Shown here: positions 20,960 through 31,270 of the stretch, in pieces
Layout of the letters: each line of letters opens with the position of its first letter
Position numbering within the stretch: position 1 is the stretch's first letter
Program-made: the position numbers and the translations under genes
From: Phymatolithon calcareum
Lineage: Eukaryota; Rhodophyta; Florideophyceae; Hapalidiales
Assembly: GCA_977006965.1 (NCBI GenBank)
Contig: OZ345363.1
Span: 2,480,001-2,544,000 of the forward strand
Reading direction: 5' to 3'
DNA: 64,000 bases
Notes under the pieces: model-generated
The model's database searches: none
Seen by the model: only the letters and a program-made list of their open reading frames with translations
Told to the model about the DNA's origin: nothing

Positions 20960-22764
20960 ATGCAGAAGGTGGTGCTCATATGAATGCCGAAGCTGCGCGT
21001 CTTACTTGATTCGGGCTACAGCAGACGAGAAACTGCTCAAACATACATATGACAAAAATTTCCTGTCTGCGGAATAAGTTCTGGAAATTGGCGTTAGAAA
21101 AGATACTGTACGACTCTGGACGAGGAGCCTCGGCGATGTAGATTTCCCGCTGGATAGCATGGCCATCACTCAAGCATTTGACATCTCCGCTATCATGCTC
21201 GTCCTTGATAATTTTCCTACCCAATTGTCTATTTTTACCGAGCTGTATGTTGTAAAGGCACGCAGCTTCCTCTATGATCAATGTCCGGTTTCGTGCGGGG
21301 AGCAATGCCTGTTGGATGCAAATCACACGTTGATAAAATCTGTAATGAATTAGGATTTTATTGTTGAACATCGCCGATTTCTGCGAAAGGCATTCCAAAA
21401 CAGCCAGTAATGTGGCTTCGGCATACGGTAGATTCCAACCCGTTTGACGTTTCTCATGCAGACGGTAATGGCTTGCAGAGCTCTTGTCGCTCTTACGAAA
21501 TGAGCAATTTACTACTTCGTCTCACCTCCGCTTCTTGCCTTGGATGCACGGAACTTTCAGTTTTTCAATGCTCGGTACTCTTCAAAAGAAGGGCGACAAC
21601 CTCAAGAATTGATCCACTTTGCGAACAGGTTTTGATTCAATGTTAATGAATTTTTCGTCTTTGAGTATGAAATCGTAATTAGGACGCTTCATTTGCGCAA
21701 TGCGGTAATTGGATTCTTGCGCACTTACTTTATTCATGGAATTTTTGTATCTGTATAGGGAGAACAAGCGCTGGAAATTTGGTATGGAGAGTCGACCGGA
21801 AGTTGAAATTATTAACATACTGCACCGAACCAAGGCTCGGAAACCAAAGACTTGAACGAAGCATAGGGTATGATGATGATCTCCAAGCCCCGTTCTTCAG
21901 CCCCACCTACTCCTCTGCAGATTATATTATCCGAGCATTTCCGTGACGTTGTGGAAGGCTCTAAGACAGTGCTTATTTTCCTGCCTGATGTGTATCCTAT
22001 TTCAGAGTACGCCAACTCTCTGAGTCTGGTGCTCGCAGAATTATGGCAGCCTATCGCGGACAGGATGACGGTCAGTATGTTCAACGGTCCCAACGTTACC
22101 GCAAATATGCCTATAGTTATTTCCCTAGTGGTAGACCAGGCTGGATACGCTAAGTCCTACTTTACGGCCCTTGGTGATTTTTCCGAAAAGATGCCCAGCG
22201 TGAAGTTTCAATTTTCGATCGATAGTATGGCCTTGTGGAGGGAGCGCACAGTCATGAGGCTCATTACAGGCCCAGAAGTGAGGAACCACAGAGATGTCTG
22301 AGTTTCACATGGGCTGCCACGCTGCTGAAGCCAAACAATATCCAAATGCTTGGCGCGCTTGTTAGAATAATAACTACAGGCAGAAGGAGCGCTATTTCGT
22401 GTCTCACTCAGTATATGACACTTTGTTCTTGTTGAAGAAAGATCTCGTAACCATGAAGGCTCGAAACCCATCGGCCCTGATCTACCACACTAATCTTGCT
22501 TTGTTCGCTGCAGTTGGACGAAATCCCAGCGAGACGATGCGTATCATGACGAAGAGGGCTATGTCTCTTGACGCAGCCATCGTTCAGAAGCTTGTAGAGA
22601 TTCTTAACGCTGAAGAGCCATTAGTAGCATACTCAAGTGCATCCAGGTGTGCGCCTCGTGATACGTTGGAGTGCCGTGTGCTCCTTCGTACTATGAACGA
22701 GATCCTTTTGCGAAAATTAAAGCCTTTAATCACTAAAACGATTGCCCATTTCCTGTCGCATTGA
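20960..22764 (+). pseudogene. Decayed coding region, unknown family
   Basis: Successive plus-strand segments read as protein: DTVRLWTRSLGDVDFPLDSM and AFDISAIMLVLDNFPTQLSI around 21100-21240, then the 143-codon frame 21870-22301 (HFRDVVEGSKTVLIFLPDVY, EKMPSVKFQFSIDSMALW), then 22399-22764 (SALIYHTNLALFAAVGRN, DAAIVQKLVEILNAEEPL). Frameshifts and stops separate them. Orientation and spacing suggest one former gene of at least 1.7 kb, perhaps another transposon protein. I recognise no motif, so no function is proposed. Confidence 0.4.
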
Positions 22765-23479
22765 TGGTCTCCTTCACGCATTAGATAGTTTCGCATCACA
22801 GTACGAAATCTAGAACGACACTGGCTCAGTATTCTTGCTCTTTTCGGTGGAAAAAGCACTGAATTTTCCAACGCAAAACTGTTCCATGTAATTCATGATG
22901 ACAGAACCGATGCGAGGCCTAGAGTCCCCGGTGTGAGTTTGAGGAAAAGAGTGCTTAATGTCAAAGGGCGGAGAGACCTTTGTGTGGTAGATACTTGTGC
23001 CCCACACGACTGTGAGGGAGTAATTAATGAAATCCTTTATGGCCATTACTTCCCTGTCAAACGCAGTGTGCATATATCCCCACCGCAACCATTACGATCT
23101 TTGGAATCCCGCTGTTCCTGAATATTGGATGATGCTGTAACTTGCATTTGTGCAAGTTAGAGCACCCTCCAAATGCGATTTAGAGATCCCACAAATGGTA
23201 CCCGCGCAAAAGAAAAGCAAGACGAGTACGATAAGACACTTAGCGAGTATCACGAGGTAGTTCTGAGCGCAACCGTTAGGAAGGAAATAGCGAAATGCAA
23301 TTAACAACAGAAGGATAAACAGATCAAGTTAACGTCTGAGCTTGGCAGACAGAGATAGCTCTCGGACAGGTACCATTCATGCCAATAAAATACTCGTGGC
23401 ACGTATCAAATAATATCAAATTGAGTTAAAGTTTTTGAAACTTGCCAAAATCAAAATCAAACATATTTTACTGAGGTAA
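22765..23479. other. No recognisable gene
   Basis: Short antisense frames only. A small inverted repeat, AACTTGCA with its complement four bases later, sits near 23140-23160. Confidence 0.35.
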
Positions 23480-23764
23480 TTACATAGGAGTATGATACAC
23501 TTTCCTGTATATGAAAAGTTCAATAAAAATTTCCATATGGAAGTGCATCATCACAATAGCACATCTCCTAATTCCAATTCTCATCATTTCGCGCGTATGC
23601 ACTTTAATTCCACCCCGCTCGATGTATTTAACACGCAGAAGATATGAATCGACTTCTCTAATGTCGATGTTCAAACTGAACAAATTTTTAAGTTCCTTTG
23701 CAAACATTTTTATTTTAAACGCCATCGCAAATAAAAAACGTAACCTCTCTAAACCTTTGTTCAT
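23480..23764 (-). repeat. Dispersed repeat, copy 2, with a 94-codon open frame
   Basis: The minus strand of 23488-23600 matches 9417-9545 (see that entry). Here the sequence is open for 94 codons, with IERGGIKVHTREMMRIGIRR and MMHFHMEIFIELFIYRKVY, so this copy is closer to the coding ancestor. No recognised domain; length suggests a fragment of a larger protein. Confidence 0.6.
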
Positions 23765-23789
23765 CTTGCCTAATGCATCGTAAATTCAC

Positions 23790-24789
23790 AGTAACTTCGT
23801 GATTTTTGAATTCCAGCATTTGTCTTCTCCGAAACGAAGGAAGTCCAGCTTTTGACAAAGGTTGAGGATCGTCCGAGTTCTCGATGAGCTGTAGATTCTT
23901 GATATATCTTCCCACAGTTTATTGGCACTTTTGTCGTCGTTGTTGATGATTTTGAGAGTTTGTGATGAGCAGCGGGTCCACGACAAACTTCGCCTTTGTG
24001 TACCTAATCAACCTCTATTCCGCGTCCTTGTCGTCATCGGGTTCCTCGGAGAGAATGATCATATAAGGAACATGTTTGCGGTGACACTGATGAAGACAGT
24101 GCTTTCAGTGAATGAAGTCGGACGCTTTGTGAAGAAGACGACCCCTTGGTCACTGTCCATGGTCCTGGGACGCCGATGCGGATTCAACTTTCAGGTGCTA
24201 TCATGTGAGAATCCAGAGATGATTACGAAGTCTGTCTCCTACAGGGCCCGAGCGAACTTGATTGCTGAGGATTGCTCTCTATGAAGCAATCTCGCAGTGT
24301 ACTTGCTCCCAGAATATTTTTGCAATCTCAACTGCAATCCCAGCTCTCAACAGGGAGCAATCCCTACTGCAACTCAACGATTCGCAAGCAATCCTAACTT
24401 CAATTCGACAAATCTGCTACTTTTTCTGAGACGTTCCTCCATACTTCTGTCAACACGTCCAATTTGCAAATTTCCTTTGCAGCAGTATGTTTTTATTAAT
24501 TCTTCAAATAATCTGCAGTTCCAAATGACACAGGGACCACTTTGAATATTTACGGAGCTTGGGACAGTATTTTAGGGGCTCATGGAATATCACAAACATA
24601 TGACAAAGAAATCAAAAACTCTACGCTGGCAATAGGCATCAGAAAGGTAACAAATCATGCAAAAATATTTCGACCAGGTCCCATCGAACGATTGCTCAAA
24701 TTACCAGTATCACGTACTTTCGGCAAGTTCCTCATGTACAGTCTTGCAGAGGGCTCTGAGTGGGTTCTGATTACACTTTTTCCATTGCT
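23790..24789. other. No firmly supported gene
   Basis: A plus frame of 120 codons (23922-24284) and several shorter ones are present without motifs. Around 24280-24400 a GCAATCTC/GCAATCCC-type octamer recurs several times, which may be a weak local repeat. Confidence 0.3.
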
Positions 24790-25230
24790 TCTTTCACTGT
24801 GATCTCGTTCCAGAACACACGATTAGTATTGATAAACAAAACTGATTCAAATACGAGTGGAGTCAGGTCTTTCCGATTGTCTGTTTATATGTTTCTTGCA
24901 ACTGACCATAGTCGTTCTATTTCAGAGACAGAACCGAAAATAAAGTCGCAGTTCATGTAGGACTCGGTTCAACATGCATATCTCCAATCTTGTAAACAGC
25001 CATATTACGCATGTACTTGGCAAAAATTCCCACGTAGTGAGTACTGTTGATTGTCCAACCGTCATTCATAACAGCTCCCTTCAGCTTCATCATTTCGTCC
25101 TTGATTTTGCATTCGACTATCTAAACGAGTTTGAAAAGCGTTTCTTTAAAAGTACGGATACAGAATACAGAACCGAAGTTTCGGATTTCCTTATCATCGA
25201 CGAATGAAATGGGAAAGTTCTTCAAAACAA
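24790..25230 (-). pseudogene. hAT transposase, internally deleted copy
   Basis: On the minus strand, an N-proximal block (LKGAVMNDGWTINSTHYVG, just below 25090) is followed after only about 130 bp by the C-terminal dimerisation block (CDFIFGSVSEIERLWSVAR, about 24950-24890). In the longer hAT copy at 30.2-32.8 kb the matching blocks (TKGAILHDGWTHCGTHYFG and DFILGSGAEVERLWSVAK) lie about 1.9 kb apart. A stop interrupts the C-terminal block (after SVARNI). This is the classic structure of a non-autonomous deletion derivative, though later decay could also explain it. Confidence 0.65.
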
Positions 25231-25259
25231 TCAAACGCATATAGCCGTACATAGCCTTT

Positions 25260-27416
25260 TCGCGCTTGTTCTATTTCGAAACACAGATTATCGAGCATTT
25301 TCCAGCGTCCCTGTTGTCAGGGTTTCTTGGACTGCGGCATTGTACAGGTCGAGTAAATCTGTTCATCTCCTCCAGCTGCACAGGACTTGAGATGTCGGTA
25401 CGGGTTAGAATATCCCTTCCCCTTCTCTAAAAACATTTCTCCATTTTCAATGCAACGAGAAGCTTTGGTTATCTTGGTCATAAGCATTTCAACAACGCTT
25501 TTTGCACTTGGTTTGGCTGTGGAACTCGATATATGTCAGGAAGGTGGGTAAGAATCACAAATCGAAAATGTGAACTGTATTGCAAATTGAGGAATGCAGC
25601 TTGGGTGATTATCTGCCCAGCTGAACAGAACTCTTTATAAAACGACGCTACTGAGCTCCAGCATTGTGGGTTCCGGAAATAGATTGAATTCAAAACTTAG
25701 CTGATGGCTTATTTACTTATTATGGAATTGAGCACATGGAAACCACATAATTACACGATGCTGGGATCTTTCTCAAGACGCTGAGCATTAATTTATTGAA
25801 ACAGAAAGAACTGTGATGTCGGAATTCAATTTCGACAGAATGGAGAAAATAATGGGCTTCGCCGGGGGAGCAAGGCAGCATTTTGGCCTGACAATTATTA
25901 TGTTTATTTGGGACAAATGCTGTTGTGCTTCCCCAGTTTTTTCCACAGTGAGGGGATACATTGCTCCCCAATTGGCAATCTCCAATGTCGAGTACAAGCA
26001 CGGCGTGCTATCCCATATGCAATTCTGGGGACTCCTCTTCATTTCCAATCTTGGATTGGAATCTCAATCCATGACGCTATGCCCCGAAATCAAATTGGCT
26101 CGGGTCCTGGTCTCCTCTTTCGAGGAAAGCAGCAGCGAATTTCTATTATAATGTATCTGAAGATTTTAGATGATTCTCCAGTGGTGTAACCCTAGTTAGA
26201 TTACATGCGGAGAGAGAATTGGATCTCGACACTCCCGACTTCCAGCAGTGTAAGCAGCTTGTATGATAATTATGTTACACAGATTTCACGTGTGTGCTAA
26301 TGTGCTATCTGGATCGACGTATGAAGAAGAAGAGAGGTATATTTTTATTTAAAGGTTACCAACGCATCTGCTGACGCGTGAGGCAACCTTCCTAGTGCAC
26401 ACAGGTTTGGATGAATTGAGGTTCGTTCTTTTGTTGTTGTTCCACGATTAAGTGGACTACAAAAATCCATCTCCGTTCTCCTTCAAGAGCTCGAAGGGAA
26501 AAAGGATCGACTTGAGAGCTGAAGGGCGCGTTGCTTTGCTGTGCATGGAAATTCAATCTTTCGAATTTTTCCAGAAGAACATTAGTGCACGAAAATATTC
26601 ACTTTGACAGACTTTCCCCATCCTCCAGCAGTGCCTGATGCATTCATCTTCTTGAGAGGAGCATGTAAATGTTCACGACTTAACGAATAAGGCGTCGGGA
26701 TGAGACATTTTGATCTTAAGACTCTCCTCGAAGAGTTGTATACATACTAATAAAACATATCATTCTGTTTCCCTCGTTTTTACCAGGGGCTCATTCGAGT
26801 GGCTTCCAGGAGGGAGAGAGAAGCTCGAACGTTCGCTTTCTCCCCAGTATCGCACATGAAAGGAATGTATGGAGATAAATAGATCTTCGGTTAGAAAACA
26901 CAGAACACGGAAGCATTTGCGTCGACTTTCACCCTACGTAGATAGAGTACTCAGATTGCAATAATTATTGTGATAGCGAGGTAGGCTTAGAGACTTCCTG
27001 CCTTGACAGACGTTAGAAAGTTCTGCGGTATTATTCGAAACATAAAACCGAAATTTTGGCGACTTTGCTTTCACGGCGTTCAAAGGTCTAGCTCTCCAGA
27101 GAAGGAGTGCAGTGTCGCGCTTCTCCTTACTAGAGTTCCCGGACACCGTCCAGTAACTCTTAGGAACCTCCTCCCGGACAAGCACCGCTTGCCCGAGAAC
27201 CATTTCTTTGTATCCCACGGTTGGTATCTGGATATTATGTTGCTGGTACTTGAAGAGCGAGCTTCTTCAAGGAACGAACAGATCACCTCAGGAGTCGTGA
27301 TTGGATATAACGGCAGAACCTTGAATAATCCGGAACTCGGGATGATGCGCAGCAACATCCATGTTGCGTTCTTGGGCTCTTGAAAACGTGAATGACATTA
27401 GCTGTGCGCGACCGTT
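25260..27416. other. No firmly supported gene
   Basis: Open frames at 25813-26151 (plus, 112 codons) and at 26934-27218, 27080-27358 (minus) and 27003-27383 (plus) overlap and lack motifs. The minus frames lie directly downstream of the recombinase and might be its decayed partner, but nothing supports this beyond position. 26200-26930 shows nothing. Confidence 0.3.
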
Positions 27417-28565
27417 CTAAAGATATGGTTGAACGGACTTTAGCGAGGCCCAAAGTTCTGTGGTTGCAATAGTTTGAAAGCTTTGGCCTTGGAGATAGTC
27501 AAAAAGAGCGCCGCCGATTCTCTCGGAGTGCGTGGCTATGCGGAGATGCTGCAGATCGAGATTTGCAGCTGCAGCTCTTAAGACGTGGAGATATTTGGCG
27601 TATGTTATACGAAATATATTCAGTTCACCACTTTCAATCTCCATATTGCGAAGGTAGCTCACGATTAGGTTCCTTGCGGATATATCCCTCACCGCGACGA
27701 ACTGTTGTGGTACGGTTTTGGCTTCCCGGATGAGGATATCTACGGCGGTTCCTGAGACATCACCGAGACAAGAATCGCCAGGAAGTGCAAAATCCGATTT
27801 GCAAAGTCCGAGTGCCTCGGCTGCCCTCAGATAACCTGCCCACGAGATTAGCAAACATGCTGCAGCTGCTTCCTTGCCCATCATCGTCAGCATTCCCGCT
27901 ATCGCGTGTAACATCCTTTTCGTCAGCGGAGTGGAGGGTTTTGATTTGAGGTTCTTTCCCCAGCCTTCGAGCACCCGTCTTGCGTAGGGGAGTTTTACAC
28001 GCATGTGCGGCAAGCGGTTTAATACGGCACACAGTGCGTTTGTTCCATTCTGACGGTTTCCTGGCGAGCTGTCATCATGGTGTAGCGTCTGAAAGTAGTC
28101 TGCTAGGGCCTTGTCAATGTTCTTCTCGTTCAGATCGGAGGTGTGCACGCATACCAAGAAGGCACTGAGAGCTTTGCTGTACGCCCTTTGAGTGGATGTC
28201 TTGATTGTTTGTGCGAAAAGAGGGTACATGTCGTACGCTGTTCCGAGGTCCATGGCGAAACTCGTAATCGTTGACTGCCCGTCCACTGGTTTTTGAGATC
28301 CCTGCGTGTGGTAAATGCCGCCGTTCCTTTGCGGAGCTTGATTCGGTACTTTACATGATCTCAACTTGCTCCGTTGCGCGGCAAAACGTCGCCTACTTTC
28401 GATTCGAGAAATCGCTCCATAGGCAATACCTGCGGATCCTGCCTGGGCTGGGGGGCTTGCCGGTAAGGATTTTCGAGACATTGTATCATAGTTCGTTCCG
28501 GAGGGGTCAGCCCCGTCTCCGCTTCGCTCATTTGATGAGAAAATAATCAAGTCTGCCAATATCAT
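27417..28565 (-). CDS. Tyrosine recombinase of a mobile element (Crypton- or DIRS-like)
   Basis: The chosen ATG (28565) sits at the edge of the tandem-repeat array and gives 382 residues; a frame without ATG continues into the repeats. Counting from that Met, an N-terminal helical core-binding region begins near TSTQRAYSKALSAFLVCV (about 124-141). The catalytic domain has the first Arg in WAGYLRAAEALGL (R247), a candidate Lys in REAKTVPQQFV (K283), HSER (H346 and R349) and a Trp then Tyr in LWASLKSVQPYL (W372, Y381). The nucleophile is the second-last residue, as in many such enzymes. No stop or shift is seen. There is no adjacent reverse transcriptase, which favours a Crypton-like element over an intact DIRS element. 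Later ATGs (28481, 28253) are alternative starts. Confidence 0.75.
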   Translation of the reverse strand: MILADLIIFSSNERSGDGADPSGTNYDTMSRKSLPASPPAQAGSAGIAYGAISRIESRRRFAAQRSKLRSCKVPNQAPQRNGGIYHTQGSQKPVDGQSTITSFAMDLGTAYDMYPLFAQTIKTSTQRAYSKALSAFLVCVHTSDLNEKNIDKALADYFQTLHHDDSSPGNRQNGTNALCAVLNRLPHMRVKLPYARRVLEGWGKNLKSKPSTPLTKRMLHAIAGMLTMMGKEAAAACLLISWAGYLRAAEALGLCKSDFALPGDSCLGDVSGTAVDILIREAKTVPQQFVAVRDISARNLIVSYLRNMEIESGELNIFRITYAKYLHVLRAAAANLDLQHLRIATHSERIGGALFDYLQGQSFQTIATTELWASLKSVQPYL

Positions 28566-28567
28566 AT

Positions 28568-29720
28568 TTTCCCTTGATAATACACCAGCGGGGTTATGAT
28601 TTGGACGACTTGGACATCCATCCAGATCACAGTTTTGCCCTTCACGTTTTATCAGCGGGGTTGGATACGGACGATGTGAGAGCAAACACGACTTTCGAGA
28701 TCGTTCGGGATGTACGGCGCTGCGAATCGACCGCGCGTGCTCCAGTGCCTCAATCTGCTTCTGGAGTCACCGAGTTGCTCTACGAAAGTGATTTCGTCGG
28801 TGAGTTCAGTCCGCTTTTAAATCTGTCCGTCGAATGGGACGATATTCGATTCCGTCCCTATCGCAATTTTGCCCTTGATGGAACGTCAGCAGGGTAATGA
28901 TTTGGACGACTTGGGCATTCGTCTAGATCATAATTTTGCCCTTGATGTTCCACCAGCGGGGTTGGATATGGACGGCACGTGAGCAGGCACGACTTCGAGA
29001 TCGTTCGGGATGTCCGACCGCGTTCGGTACAGCCTCGATGTTTTGCTAAGAGTCGCAAATAAGCTGGACGCTAGGGATTTCTTCGGTGAGTTCAGTCCAC
29101 TTTTCAACCTGCCCGTCCAAGGAGACGATACTCGAATCCGTCCAGATCAAAATTTTGCCCTTGATGTTGCACCGGCGGGGTTAGATATGGATGACAGATG
29201 AACAAGCACGACTTCGAGATCGTTCGGGATGTACGGCCGCGTTCGGTGCAGGCTCGCTGTGTTGCTGGAGTCGCTAAGAAGCTGGACGCTAGGGATTTCT
29301 TCGGTGAGTTCAGTCCAATTTTAAACCTGCCCGTCCAAGGAGACGATACTCGATTCCGTCCAGATCAAAATTTTGCCCTTGACGTTGTGTCAGCGGGGTT
29401 AGATATGGATAATGCGAGAGCAAACACGATTTCGAGATCGTTCGGGATGTACAGCGCTGCGAATTCACCGCGTGTGATGCAGAACCTCGGTCTGCTGCTG
29501 GAGTCTCCGAGTTGCTGGAGGAAAGGGATTTCTCTGGTGAGTTCAGTCCCGCTTTTCAACCTGACCGTCCAAAGTGACGATACTCGAGTCCATCCATATC
29601 ACCATTTTTGCCCTTGCAGGTACATCAGCGGGGTTGGATTTAGACGTCGCATGGACAAGCACGACTTCAAGGTCGTTTCGCAACGCAGAGCGCTGCGAAT
29701 CACCACGTTTGATGCAGAAA
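28568..29720. repeat. Degenerate tandem-repeat array upstream of the recombinase
   Basis: The block TTTTGCCCTTGATGTT...CAGCGGGGTT recurs with starts near 28568, 28634, 28867, 28941, 29153, 29370 and 29606. Long units of about 212-236 bp (also containing CACGACTTCGAGATCGTTCG, GATTTCTTCGGTGAGTTCAG and TGCCCGTCCAAGGAGACGA) alternate with short ones of about 66-74 bp. The two central long units are the most alike. The array ends next to the recombinase start codon and, read toward it, its last units extend into the recombinase frame. It may be element sequence (terminal or regulatory) or an independent minisatellite. Confidence 0.8.
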
Positions 29721-29749
29721 GGATGGGGAGACAGACGTCCCCTTCGTAA

Positions 29750-30232
29750 AGGCGGTTATTGATGCGGATGGGTCTCTGAGGATAGCAATGCGACGACCAT
29801 GATCACCGCATGTAACTGTCGAACGAATAGCCATGATGACAGCTTCTGCCTCCAGGACGTTGATCTGGGCTTGCATTCGCCACGTGTGCTAGAAAGCGGT
29901 CATCCCTTCGTGAGAGGTCACGGACCCGCTCACCTAAACAAAACAAAAACGCAATAAAAATCCAAAAATCAACAACAAAGAAACGCGGGCTGACAACTCG
30001 AAAAGCTCACCTCTCTTGCCTCCAGGGTTCCATTAAATATAACGGGTACGTATTGGCATCGGGGTTCCAGTACAAAATTCAATACCAGTTTACTTCGCTT
30101 GGTCTAATACAAATTTCCGTACATATACTAGTCTACTCCCTCGACAAAGTGAATCGAGACCTGCTCGGAGTCTACTTCGATGCGAGCCTTAACCTTGTCA
30201 CTTCGAGACTTTTTCATCGCTGTGCAAAGAGT
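29750..30232. other. Non-coding spacer between recombinase and hAT elements
   Basis: No coding frame or repeat structure is visible; an A-rich patch lies at 29938-29985. Confidence 0.4.
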
Positions 30233-30560
30233 CTATAACCCCCAGTAGCTCTTATTAACTTTGAGAAACAGTAGAGCTTCAAAAAAATGCGGTGTCATTA
30301 CCTTACGATTGTCCCTAAGAATGTTCTTTGCGACGGACCAAAGTCGTTCCACCTCTGCTCCAGAGCCCAAAATAAAATCGAAATTGACGTATTTGTGTAT
30401 TTCATTCCAACGAAAACGTTTTCGTAGTGCGATTCGATCAATCACCGACATCGCTGGTACGGACATCTCATCACCCAAACTTAGTTCTCTTGTCTTCAGT
30501 TTTTGGCACGCAGCTTTCTCTTTGTCCGTCATTCCCGTTGTATTTTCACGTTGTATCATG

Positions 30561-30740
30561 ACCACACCAGATTCAAATTGAGCCTTGGGCGCGATATTGG
30601 CCTCGATAGAGATATATTTGTTGCCCAAGCGACATCCGTACAGCACTGAGACGACACCAAATTCAAAATGAGCGTTGGGCGCGATATTGGCGTCGATAGA
30701 GAGATATTTGTTGCCCAAGCGACATCCGTACAGCACTGAG
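30561..30740 (-). repeat. In-frame 90-bp tandem duplication inside the hAT C-terminal frame
   Basis: Units 30561-30650 and 30651-30740 are about 90 percent identical. Read on the minus strand they give two 30-residue copies beginning SVLYGCRLGNKY, followed by LSIDANIAPNAHF in one and ISIEANIAPKAQF in the other. Because the unit is a multiple of three the frame stays open. Confidence 0.9.
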
Positions 30741-31004
30741 TCTTCGTCAGTGCGGTACTGCTCCACCAGGGGTCGGTTAAAATGGATTGACATTGCAATG
30801 AATTGCAATCCTCAATAGAAATCGAAGATTGGGTCATTCTGCAGAATTGCATTTTGCATTGCGCCTTCTTTGGTGATGTCAATACCGATTGCTGAAGTGG
30901 CTACACTAATTTAGGTACCCTAACTACGTACCAGTCGTGCGCCAGCTGACCATGAATCGTCGACATCCCGGCAATAGTACATGTAAGGCATACTTTCATT
31001 GATT

Positions 31005-31270
31005 GCACTGTGCTGGCTATTTTCTTACAACGTCACTGTCGATTCCACGTGATAACAGCATATGTAAAGCAAACCCTTATCATATTGTACCTTGCTGGCT
31101 GCTCATTTGCAACCTGGCAGTATAACTCTTCATGTTCTATGTGCGCTTATACCCTAGTGTGGTACTTATGCGATTACATCAGATGCAAGGGAAACCCTCA
31201 GGTTGCACCATGCTGGCTTCTCCTTAGCAACCTCGCAGCATAACACATTATGTTCTAATGGGAGTGCTTT
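31005..31270. repeat. Degenerate tandem repeat of about 120 bp
   Basis: The segment 31071-31147 (AAACCCTTATC...TTGCTGGCTGCTC...CAACCTGGCAGTATAAC) recurs at 31191-31269 (AAACCCTCAGG...ATGCTGGCTTCTC...CAACCTCGCAGCATAAC). A third, weaker start with GTGCTGGCTATTTTC is at about 31011. It lies inside the span of the hAT pseudogene and is not transposase-coding. Confidence 0.65.

Noticed and set aside
25813-26151. 112-codon plus-strand frame
   Set aside because: An equally long minus frame overlaps it, neither has motifs, and chance frames of this size occur throughout the window.
28568-29720. CRISPR array
   Set aside because: Units are 66-236 bp, degenerate and lack short identical repeats with unique spacers; the genome is eukaryotic.
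27417-29720. Complete DIRS retrotransposon
   Set aside because: No reverse transcriptase or RNase H motif is found on the same strand next to the recombinase.
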